Assembly: GCA_023396115.1 (NCBI GenBank)
Contig: JAEWXC010000020.1
Location: 1-31,492, forward strand
Origin: Actinomycetes bacterium
Lineage (GTDB): Bacteria; Actinomycetota; Actinomycetes; Propionibacteriales; Nocardioidaceae
Direction of reading: 5' to 3'
DNA length: 31,492 nt
A model generated the notes under the pieces. It saw only the letters and a list, made by a program, of their open reading frames with translations, was not told the DNA's origin and searched no databases. A program made the translations under genes and the position numbers. Positions 24,836-31,089 of the stretch are shown here, piece by piece. The stretch's first letter is position 1. Every line of letters begins with the position of its first letter.

Positions 24836-24907
24836 CGACTGACACCAAGCGGTTGCGAGCCGACTGACACCTACCGGTTGCGAGCCGACTGACACCTACC
24901 GGTTGTC
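24836..24907. repeat. 25-bp tandem repeat, nearly three copies
   Basis: Copies start at 24836, 24861 and 24886 (consensus begins CGACTGACACCTACCGGTTG, period 25 bp). The second is the best match to the third; the first has a few changes (CAAGC in place of CTACC). The third copy contains the stop codon and last two codons of the SPFH gene. The array lies between that stop codon and the sulfatase ribosome-binding site. Confidence 0.85.
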
Positions 24908-25813
24908 GGTGATCATCCCGCTGGTGGAGGGCTGGAACGGGTTGAGGCCGTGGTCGATCGCGTACTGGCGCAGGTAGCCCTGTACGCCCAGCACCTTGAT
25001 CCGCTCGGCGATCTTCTGGGCCTCGGCCTTCTCGACGGCGACCTGCGCCTCGGCAGCACGCTGCTTGGCGGCAGCCTCGGCCTCGGCGGCCTTGGCCTTC
25101 GCCACGGCCTCCTGCTGGGAGATCAGGGCGTCCTTGACGCTCTGCGGCGGCTCGGGCTTCTGCAGGGTGACGGCGAAGTTCTCGAAGAAGGAGATGTCGC
25201 CGTCGGTCTGCCGGTTCACCAGGTCGGGCAGGGCCGCGACGACGTCGTTCTCCCACTGCGCCTTGACGTTGGGGTCCATGTACAGGTCGGTGTAGGTGTA
25301 CTTCTGACCGGCCCGGTCGATCGCGGTGTCCAGCGGGCGCTGGATGTAGACGCTGAGCATCCGGTTCCAGCCGACGGGACGGTCCGCACCGTCCATGTAG
25401 GCGGCGTAGCGGTTGCCGATCAGGTCGTGGAACTTGCGCAGCGCGTCGCAGTCGGTGTTGAGCAGGAAGTTCGCGACACCCTCGACGGTCATCTCGATGC
25501 CGTCCTTGGTGACGAACGTGATCGGCGGGCCGTCGGAGTCACCCTGGTCGAAGACGAAGTTGGTCTGGCTCGACGGATAGACGAAGTGCTTGTCGCCGGG
25601 GCCGTTCCAGGCCCGGGTCGAGGGGTTGACGCAGTCGGCGAACCGGCGCGCCGAGATGGGGCCGTCGGAGTAGTGCAGCGCCACCTGGTCGGGGCCGGTC
25701 GAGACGGTCGTGGGCCGGGCCACGCTCACCACGATCAGGCCGGCGACCAGCAGCAGGACGGCCGCGATCAGGACTTTCGCCCCGCGCTTGGGCTTGGTGG
25801 CAGCGGTGCTCAA
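24896..25813 (-). CDS. SPFH/band-7 domain membrane protein
   Basis: A 305-residue protein with one N-terminal membrane helix (about 12-32), a band-7/SPFH-like domain (about 35-215) and an Ala/Glu/Lys-rich coiled coil (about 220-270) before a short tail. That is the order seen in prohibitin- and flotillin-type scaffolds that oligomerise at membranes. The domain contains TFVTKDGIEMTVEGVANFLL, the typical strand pair of the fold. The start is a TTG at 25813, chosen because GAGGAG lies 6 nt upstream; no ATG or GTG is suitably placed, and the upstream frame overlaps the preceding gene. That gene's stop codon is 37 bp upstream on the same strand, so the two may be co-transcribed. Partner proteins are unknown. 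Confidence 0.8.
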   Translation of the reverse strand: MSTAATKPKRGAKVLIAAVLLLVAGLIVVSVARPTTVSTGPDQVALHYSDGPISARRFADCVNPSTRAWNGPGDKHFVYPSSQTNFVFDQGDSDGPPITFVTKDGIEMTVEGVANFLLNTDCDALRKFHDLIGNRYAAYMDGADRPVGWNRMLSVYIQRPLDTAIDRAGQKYTYTDLYMDPNVKAQWENDVVAALPDLVNRQTDGDISFFENFAVTLQKPEPPQSVKDALISQQEAVAKAKAAEAEAAAKQRAAEAQVAVEKAEAQKIAERIKVLGVQGYLRQYAIDHGLNPFQPSTSGMITDNR

Positions 25814-25850
25814 CGGGTTCTCCTCGGTGGTGGTGCGGTGGGTGGGCCGG

Positions 25851-26192
25851 TCAGCCGAGCTCGGCGGGACCGGAACGTGCGGTGTCGATGACGATGACGG
25901 CCAGGTCCGGCTCGGTGCTCCGGTGCGCGCGGGCGATGGCCAGCACGTCGGCCAGGGCACGCTCCAGGTCGTCGGGGTGGGCGTCGGAGCGGAGCGTGGC
26001 GGTCCGCTCGATCACCGCTCCGGCCAGGGCGGGCGAGAGCTCGTCGTGGACGTAGGCCACGTCGACGACCGCCTGCACCCGCCGCCTCAGCTGCGCCGCG
26101 CGCCGGCTGTTGTCGCGGCTGCTGGTGACCAGCCACCAGGCGACGAGCACCAGGGCGGCGACCACGAGCAGCGGGAAGACGAAGCGGAGCAT
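25851..26192 (-). CDS. Small membrane-anchored hypothetical protein
   Basis: A 113-residue protein with an N-terminal hydrophobic helix (about 4-24, ending WWLV) and a soluble, mainly helical domain with an Arg-rich start (RDNSRRAAQLRRRVQAVVD). It includes DDLERALADVLAIARAH and a final strand LAVIVIDTARSG. I do not recognise the family. The ATG at 26192 has a -10-like hexamer at leaderless spacing; a GTG at 26198 would fall inside that spacing. It precedes the SPFH gene by 37 bp on the same strand, so an accessory role to the SPFH protein is possible but not shown. Confidence 0.7.
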   Translation of the reverse strand: MLRFVFPLLVVAALVLVAWWLVTSSRDNSRRAAQLRRRVQAVVDVAYVHDELSPALAGAVIERTATLRSDAHPDDLERALADVLAIARAHRSTEPDLAVIVIDTARSGPAELG

Positions 26193-26204
26193 GGCCACGT
26201 TCTA
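26190..26204 (-). promoter_or_regulatory. Leaderless-type -10 element before the small membrane protein
   Basis: On the minus strand TAGAAC (26204-26199) is followed by 6 nt and the ATG at 26192. Confidence 0.4.
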
Positions 26205-26236
26205 CCCCATCCGAGCGCGACTCACCCCCCTGCGCC

Positions 26237-26284
26237 CACCGATCGGTGCACGGCCGCGCCTGTCTCTGGTACCAATCGGCCATG
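26237..26284 (+). promoter_or_regulatory. Palindrome and start-proximal -10 before the two-component operon
   Basis: A perfect 12-bp palindrome CACCGATCGGTG (26237-26248) lies in the 89-bp divergent region. TACCAA (26270-26275) stands 6 nt before the ATG at 26282, resembling the leaderless arrangement elsewhere in the window. The palindrome could be an operator, perhaps for the operon's own regulator; this is inference. Confidence 0.4.
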
Positions 26285-28126
26285 AGGTTCGACGGGTCTC
26301 TCGGGCCCCCCGCCGTCCAGGTGCTGGTGCCAGCTGCCTGGACCGCGGTGTTCCTCGGCCTCCCGATCGGGCCGGCCCACCTGGCGGTTCCCCTGGTCGG
26401 GATCGCCGCGGCGCTGGCGTCGAGCAGGCCGACGCGGGCGGTGCTGGTGCTCGGTGCCGCCGCCCTGCTGCTCCTGGCTGCCGACGTGCGCTACGGGAGC
26501 CTGGAGCTGCTGGTCCCCGCGGCGGTGATCCTGGGTTGGGCCGGGCGTATGGCGCCGAGTGTCTGGCCGGGGCTGCTCGGGCTGGCCCTGGTCTCGGTGC
26601 CGGCGGCCGCCCGGGACGGGCTCAGCCTCGACAAGCTGGCGGTCTGCCTGCTCATCTTCGGCGCCACCCTGTTCGCCGGACGTCTGGTGCGACACCGCTC
26701 CGTCGCCGCCCAGCAGGCGGTGGCCCGTGCCGAGGAGTTGGCCGACACCGACCCGGGCAGCCTGGTCGACCCGCTGGCGCGGGCGGAACGTCAACGGGTG
26801 GCCGACACCGCCGCCCGCGCGCTGCGCGGTGCGGTGGACGACGTGGTCGCCGGGACCCAGCGGCTGCTGACCCTCCGGGCACCAACCCGGGCCGAGGTGG
26901 CCGCGGTGCGGGCCCGCGGCGCCGCCAGTGTCGAGGAGCTGCGGCGGATGCTGCTGGTGCTGCGCGACGAACCGGTCAGCACCCTGCCGGAGCCCGTCCC
27001 CACGCCCTCCCCGTGGCGGGTCGACCTGGTGCTGGCCGCCAGCACGGCCGTGGTGGCCGGGTTGACCCGGTGGCTGGTGCCGAACTGGCTCACCTCCCCG
27101 TGGCTGCTGGTCGGCGACCTCGGACTGGTCCTGGCCCTGGTCCTGCGTCGCCGGGCGCCGGTGGCGGCCGGACTGGTGATGACCGCCGGAACCCTGCCCA
27201 TGGTGCTCGCCCCGCCGCCCGACCCGGACGCGTTGATCATCCTCTCGGTCGGATTCGCCGCGATCGCCTGGACGCTGGTCAACCACCGCTCGCCGTGGAC
27301 GATGCCGGTCCTGCTGCTGACCAGTGCCGTGGGTGTCGCGCTGGGCAGCCACTACGACCGGGACGGGGCCGGGTACATCACGGTGCTGCTGCTGCTCTCC
27401 GGCGCGGTCGGCCGTGCCTGGGGCGAACCCGACCGGGTGCTGCGCGAGGCCAGGGAACGCAGCGATGAACTGCAGTCCGCGTTGAACCGGGCCACGGCGG
27501 AAGCGGTCCGGGACGAGCGGCTGCGCATCGCCCGCGACCTGCACGACGCCACCGGCCACGCGGTGGGCGTACTGCTGATGCAACTGGGCGCCGCCGAGGC
27601 ACTCGCCGAGACCGCGCCCGCGCGCGCCCGGACCGCCCTGGAGCATGCGCGCGAGGCCGGGGAACAGGCCCGGACCGCCGCGAACCCGCTGCTGGCCAGT
27701 GTCGGCGGACCCGGGGGCCTGGACCCGGGGAGTCTGCGACGCGAACTGGTGGCGCTGGTCGGGCAGTGGCGCAGCACCGGGATGCAGGTCGGGCTGGAGG
27801 TGAGCGGCACCCTGCCCAGTTCCCCGGACCTGGCCGCCACCTGCTACCGGATCGTCCAGGAGGGGCTGACCAACAGCGCCAAGCACGCCCCCGGGGCGCC
27901 GGTGCGGGTCCGGGTGGCCGTCGAGCGGCGTCACCTGCTGGTCGAGGTGAGCGACGAGGGCCCGGCCCGCCCGGACCGGGCCCGGGGCACCGGTCTGGGT
28001 CTGGCGGGTCTGCGGGAACGGGTCGAGGCCCGGCACGGGCAGTTCAGCGCCGGGCCCCGACGCGGCGGCGGACACCGGGTCCGGGCCCTGGTCCCGGTCC
28101 CTTCACAGATGCGGAGCAGCACATGA
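26282..28126 (+). CDS. Membrane sensor histidine kinase (HisKA_3/NarL-type) with a degenerate extra half
   Basis: A 614-residue sensor kinase. A first set of about five hydrophobic helices (about 12-137) is followed by a coiled segment (about 138-230). A second set of helices (about 248-375) is followed by the active kinase. The HisKA_3 domain has ERLRIARDLHD (412-422) with phospho-acceptor His421. The HATPase_c domain has Asn531 in QEGLTNSAKHA, Asp558 in VSDEG and GTGLGLAGLRERV (569-581). Residues 169-229 resemble a second HisKA_3 dimerisation domain (ERQRVAD ... VEELRRMLLVLRDE), but alanine (Ala178) stands where His421 does. The ATG start at 26282 has no Shine-Dalgarno sequence. The gene overlaps the response regulator (ATGA). 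The stimulus is unknown. Confidence 0.92.
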   Translation: MRFDGSLGPPAVQVLVPAAWTAVFLGLPIGPAHLAVPLVGIAAALASSRPTRAVLVLGAAALLLLAADVRYGSLELLVPAAVILGWAGRMAPSVWPGLLGLALVSVPAAARDGLSLDKLAVCLLIFGATLFAGRLVRHRSVAAQQAVARAEELADTDPGSLVDPLARAERQRVADTAARALRGAVDDVVAGTQRLLTLRAPTRAEVAAVRARGAASVEELRRMLLVLRDEPVSTLPEPVPTPSPWRVDLVLAASTAVVAGLTRWLVPNWLTSPWLLVGDLGLVLALVLRRRAPVAAGLVMTAGTLPMVLAPPPDPDALIILSVGFAAIAWTLVNHRSPWTMPVLLLTSAVGVALGSHYDRDGAGYITVLLLLSGAVGRAWGEPDRVLREARERSDELQSALNRATAEAVRDERLRIARDLHDATGHAVGVLLMQLGAAEALAETAPARARTALEHAREAGEQARTAANPLLASVGGPGGLDPGSLRRELVALVGQWRSTGMQVGLEVSGTLPSSPDLAATCYRIVQEGLTNSAKHAPGAPVRVRVAVERRHLLVEVSDEGPARPDRARGTGLGLAGLRERVEARHGQFSAGPRRGGGHRVRALVPVPSQMRSST

Positions 28127-28818
28127 GTGACCTGAGCGGCGCAGCGATCATCGACGTGGTCGTGGCTGACGACCTGCCCCTGGTGCGCAACGGGATCCGT
28201 GCGGTCCTCGAGGCCGAGCCGGACATCCGGGTGGTCGCCGAGGCCGAGCACGGGCTGCAGGCCGCCGAGCTGGCCGAGGTGCACCGGGCCCACGTGGTGC
28301 TGATGGACGTGGAGATGCCGGGCCACGACGGTCTGGCCGGCTTGTCGGCGATCCGGGAGCGCGGGCTCCCGGCCGCGGTGGTGATGCTGACCCTCTACGA
28401 CCTCGACGTGCACGTGACGGGCGCGCTGCGGGCCGGAGCAGCCGGGTTCCTGCTGAAGACCAGCGCCCCGGAGGAGATCGTCGCGGCCGTACGCGCCGCC
28501 CGGTCCGGTCGCCGGGCGTTCTCCCCCGAGGTCGACTCCCGGCTGGTCGACGCCTACCTGGAGCGCCCCGACCCGGTGACCGCTGCGCTGGCGGATTTGG
28601 TCGGCCGGCTCAGCGAGCGGGAACTCGAGGTGTGGCAGGCACTGGCCGAGGGGCTCTCCAACGCCGAGGTCGCAGCACTCCTGCACCTGAGCGAGGCGAC
28701 CGTGAAGACCTACGTCACCCGGTTGCTGACCAAGCTCGAGGTCCGCGACCGGGTCCAGGCGGTGGTGCTGGCCTACCGGACCGGTCTGGTCACTGGCTCC
28801 CCGTCATCCGAAGGTTGA
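28123..28818 (+). CDS. NarL/LuxR-family response regulator
   Basis: A 231-residue response regulator, cognate to the upstream kinase by overlap (ATGA). The receiver domain (about 9-130) has acidic residues Asp16-Asp17, phospho-acceptor Asp62 (VVLMDVEMPG), Thr90 and Lys112. The C-terminal LuxR-type helix-turn-helix (about 163-220) reads LSERELEVWQALAEGLSNAEVAALLHLSEATVKTYV, with the recognition helix in the last part. All receiver residues are present, so it should be phosphorylatable and DNA-binding. Target genes are unknown; the divergent palindrome upstream of the operon is one candidate site. Confidence 0.95.
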   Translation: MSDLSGAAIIDVVVADDLPLVRNGIRAVLEAEPDIRVVAEAEHGLQAAELAEVHRAHVVLMDVEMPGHDGLAGLSAIRERGLPAAVVMLTLYDLDVHVTGALRAGAAGFLLKTSAPEEIVAAVRAARSGRRAFSPEVDSRLVDAYLERPDPVTAALADLVGRLSERELEVWQALAEGLSNAEVAALLHLSEATVKTYVTRLLTKLEVRDRVQAVVLAYRTGLVTGSPSSEG

Positions 28819-28865
28819 TCCCGATTCACGACTTCCGGGCGACGCGGGGAGGGCCCACGGATTCC

Positions 28866-28871
28866 TAGGCT
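28866..28871 (+). promoter_or_regulatory. Candidate -10 element for the secreted Ig-like protein
   Basis: TAGGCT, identical to the hexamer before upp and before the gene at 30339, lies 62 nt upstream of the ATG at 28934. No clear -35 is present. This gene has a good ribosome-binding site, so it would have a normal 5' leader. Confidence 0.3.
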
Positions 28872-28933
28872 CGGGGCCCCGTCGCAGACCACCACCACGG
28901 TCAGGCGACCCACCCCGTCGAAGGAGACATCCC

Positions 28934-30247
28934 ATGGGTCTGCGCACCCAGTTCCGTCGGACCGCCACCCTTGCGGCCACCGGCGTCCTCGCCGCCCTGC
29001 TCGTCGCACCCGGCGCCAGTGCCAAGCCGTGCCTGGACTGCGAGGAGCCCACGCTTCCCCCGCCGGGCGGGGACCCGTGCCCGACGATCGCGGCCACGGT
29101 GGAACCGTCCCTGCGGACCGCGGGAGCACCCGCCGTGACCGGGACGGTCACCGCTCGGACCGGTTCCTGGAACAGCAACACCAAGACGATCGCGGCGCAG
29201 TGGTTCGTGGGCACGTCCGCCGTCGGCACCATGCAGGCCTACACCAACGCCACCGCCCGTGACCTGAGCTTCAGCCCGCGGGCCGAGGACCTGGGCAAGC
29301 CGGTGCGGTTGTGGGTGCGGGGCATCGGCGATGACACCAGCTGCACGGCCAGCGAGTACTCCCCGGCCACCGACCCCGTGACCCTGGGCCCGGCTCCGAT
29401 CAACACGGTGCCCCCCACCATCACCGGCAGCCTCACCGTCGGCTCCACCCTCACCGGCACCGTCGGCAGCTGGACCCGGCAGCCGGACAGCTACCGGATG
29501 GAGTGGTCCTGGACCAACGGAACGCCCCGCGGAACCGGCCCCACCCTCGAGCTCACCCCCCAGGACCTGGGCAAGGGCATCCGGTTCACCGTGCACTCGG
29601 TGAAGGCCGGTCACCACTACTCCACCGCGGGGATCAACGCGCCGGGGGCGGTCGCCCCGGGGGCAGCCGCCACCCCCAGCACCGCACCCAGCGTCACCGG
29701 CACCCCGGTCCACGGCGGCACCCTGGTCCTGGACCCCGGCCAGTGGCCGGCCGGCACCGAGGTCGTGGGACACCAGTGGTTGCGCGACGGTGAGGCCGTG
29801 CCGGACGCGACCGGCACCTCCTACACCGCCGGGCTGGCCGACATCGGCACCGAACTGTCGGTGACCACCACGGTCCGTCGGGCCGGCTACCTGGACGCCA
29901 CCAGCACGGTGAGCGTCGGGACCGTCGTCAAGGCGGACGCTCCGCGCTGGACCGGCGGCAAGGTCCGGCTGGTCGGCAAGGACAAGGTCCGCAAGAAGCT
30001 GAAGGTAGCCCTGGGCGTGAAGAAGCTCCGGGCCCGCGCGGACGCCCCCGACGCCACCATCTCGTTCCAGTGGCTGCGGCAGGGGAAGTCGATCGCCGGG
30101 GCGACCGGCCGCAAGCACGTGGTCGTGAAGAAGGACCGGAGGAAGAAGCTGTCGGTCCGGATCACCCTGACCCGGCCGGGCCACCACCCGCTGGTCATCA
30201 CCACCAAGGCCGTGAAGGTCAAGAACTCGGGGCGTCGGGTGCGCTGA
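28934..30247 (+). CDS. Secreted Ig-like repeat protein
   Basis: A 437-residue exported protein. The signal peptide covers about residues 1-30 (core LAATGVLAALLVAPGASA). A Cys-containing segment (KPCLDCEEP) follows, then about four beta-sandwich repeats of 80-95 residues. These share PxITGxxxVGxTLTxxxGxW starts and W-x(R/W)xGxxIxGATGxxYxxxxxDxGxxLxVxVT ends, a bacterial Ig-like repeat common in actinobacterial cell-surface proteins. The C-terminal repeat is Lys/Arg-rich (KDKVRKKLKVALGVKKLRA and a very basic tail), which may bind wall polymers or other polyanions. AAGGAGA precedes the ATG with 7-nt spacing. No sorting signal or catalytic motif is seen. It is followed by a hairpin terminator. 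Confidence 0.85.
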   Translation: MGLRTQFRRTATLAATGVLAALLVAPGASAKPCLDCEEPTLPPPGGDPCPTIAATVEPSLRTAGAPAVTGTVTARTGSWNSNTKTIAAQWFVGTSAVGTMQAYTNATARDLSFSPRAEDLGKPVRLWVRGIGDDTSCTASEYSPATDPVTLGPAPINTVPPTITGSLTVGSTLTGTVGSWTRQPDSYRMEWSWTNGTPRGTGPTLELTPQDLGKGIRFTVHSVKAGHHYSTAGINAPGAVAPGAAATPSTAPSVTGTPVHGGTLVLDPGQWPAGTEVVGHQWLRDGEAVPDATGTSYTAGLADIGTELSVTTTVRRAGYLDATSTVSVGTVVKADAPRWTGGKVRLVGKDKVRKKLKVALGVKKLRARADAPDATISFQWLRQGKSIAGATGRKHVVVKKDRRKKLSVRITLTRPGHHPLVITTKAVKVKNSGRRVR

Positions 30248-30274
30248 GCACGGGCGCAGTCCGGCCGGGGGAGC

Positions 30275-30303
30275 GGCCCGGTCCACCGGCGGTGGACCGG
30301 GCC
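30275..30303 (+). terminator. Hairpin after the secreted Ig-like protein
   Basis: A perfect 13-bp inverted repeat (30275-30287 with 30291-30303) and a 3-nt loop, 27 nt beyond the stop codon. Confidence 0.75.
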
Positions 30304-30326
30304 ACGTCCTGTCGCAAGCACACCCC

Positions 30327-30341
30327 TAGGCTCGCCGCGTG
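30327..30341 (+). promoter_or_regulatory. Leaderless-type -10 element before the CrtA-like gene
   Basis: TAGGCT (30327-30332), 6 nt, then GTG at 30339. No ribosome-binding site lies between. Confidence 0.5.
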
Positions 30342-31040
30342 ACCCTGCACAGCTTCCACCTGGCCCGGGTGCCGGCCCGGGTCTCGGTGCCGGCGCTGCT
30401 GCGCCCGCCGACACCGGCCCGGGTGCCCGGCCTGGTGCATGCCCAACCGATGGTGGGCATGCGGCTGGGCGCCCCGGTCGTGTCACCCGACCGGATGCAG
30501 GTGCGCCAGGTGGCGTTCTTCGCCCAGTGGACCGACGAGGCGGCGCTGGAGGGGTTCCTGGCGGGGAGCCGGTTGGGGCGGGCGCTGGCACGCGGATGGC
30601 ACGTGCGGTTGGAGTTCCTGCGCCAGTGGGGCCACCTCGAGGCCCAGGCCGGCCTGGTCCCGGCCGAGCACCGGGCGACGCCCGACGAACCGGTGGCGGC
30701 CGTGACGATCGCCCGGATGCGGCTGCTGGAGCTCCCCCGGTTCCTGCGTTGGGGCCGACCGGTGGAGGGCCAGGTCCGCGACCACCCGGGCGTCACGTTG
30801 GCGGTGGCAGCGATCCGCCCACCGCACACGATCAGCACCTTCTCGGTGTGGCGCAACCAGCGGGAGATGGTCCAGATGGTGCACGGCCACTCCCCCGGCG
30901 TCGCGTCCCGACGCCACGTCGAGGCGATGGGCGAGCGCGAGCGCCGCGACTTCCACCACGAGTTCACCACCCTGCGCTTCCGGGCACTCTCCGAGCACGG
31001 TGTGTGGCAGGGGCGGACCGGGCTCCTTCCAGGCCTCTGA
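30339..31040 (+). CDS. CrtA/spheroidene monooxygenase-like family protein
   Basis: A 233-residue soluble protein. Its C-terminal half resembles the heme-dependent spheroidene monooxygenase (CrtA) family: AAIRPPHTISTFSVWRNQREMVQMVHG (about 157-183), the family's (S)TFS-W segment, then RRDFHHEFTTLRFRALSEHGVWQGRTGLL near the end. The middle contains VAFFAQWTDEAALEGFL, typical of the same ferredoxin-like fold. Conserved His residues in the second half could be heme ligands, but this is not certain. No carotenoid genes are nearby, so a carotenoid substrate is not implied. I chose the GTG at 30339 because a -10-like element is positioned exactly 6 nt before it and no other start fits. Confidence 0.65.
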   Translation: MTLHSFHLARVPARVSVPALLRPPTPARVPGLVHAQPMVGMRLGAPVVSPDRMQVRQVAFFAQWTDEAALEGFLAGSRLGRALARGWHVRLEFLRQWGHLEAQAGLVPAEHRATPDEPVAAVTIARMRLLELPRFLRWGRPVEGQVRDHPGVTLAVAAIRPPHTISTFSVWRNQREMVQMVHGHSPGVASRRHVEAMGERERRDFHHEFTTLRFRALSEHGVWQGRTGLLPGL

Positions 31041-31054
31041 CCTGCACACACTCC

Positions 31055-31083
31055 TTGTGATCGAACACGTGTTCGAGTAGAAT
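31055..31083 (+). promoter_or_regulatory. Consensus promoter overlapped by a perfect LexA (SOS) box
   Basis: TTGTGA (31055-31060), a 17-nt spacer and TAGAAT (31078-31083), then 6 nt to the ATG at 31090. The spacer holds the perfect 16-bp palindrome TCGAACACGTGTTCGA (31061-31076), which matches the actinobacterial SOS box TCGAAC-N4-GTTCGA. LexA bound here would cover the promoter, so damage-inducible expression is expected. Confidence 0.85.
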
Positions 31084-31089
31084 CGGGGC

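Noticed and set aside
22902..24842. A 646-codon plus-strand open frame running from tadA across the sulfatase
   Set aside because: Out of frame with tadA and antisense to a complete sulfatase; no domain resemblance.
24836..24907. CRISPR array
   Set aside because: The 25-bp units are directly adjacent with no variable spacers, and no cas genes are present.
31061..31076. Restriction-type or phage attachment palindrome
   Set aside because: Position within the promoter spacer, exact LexA-box form and a DUF222 gene downstream explain it better.
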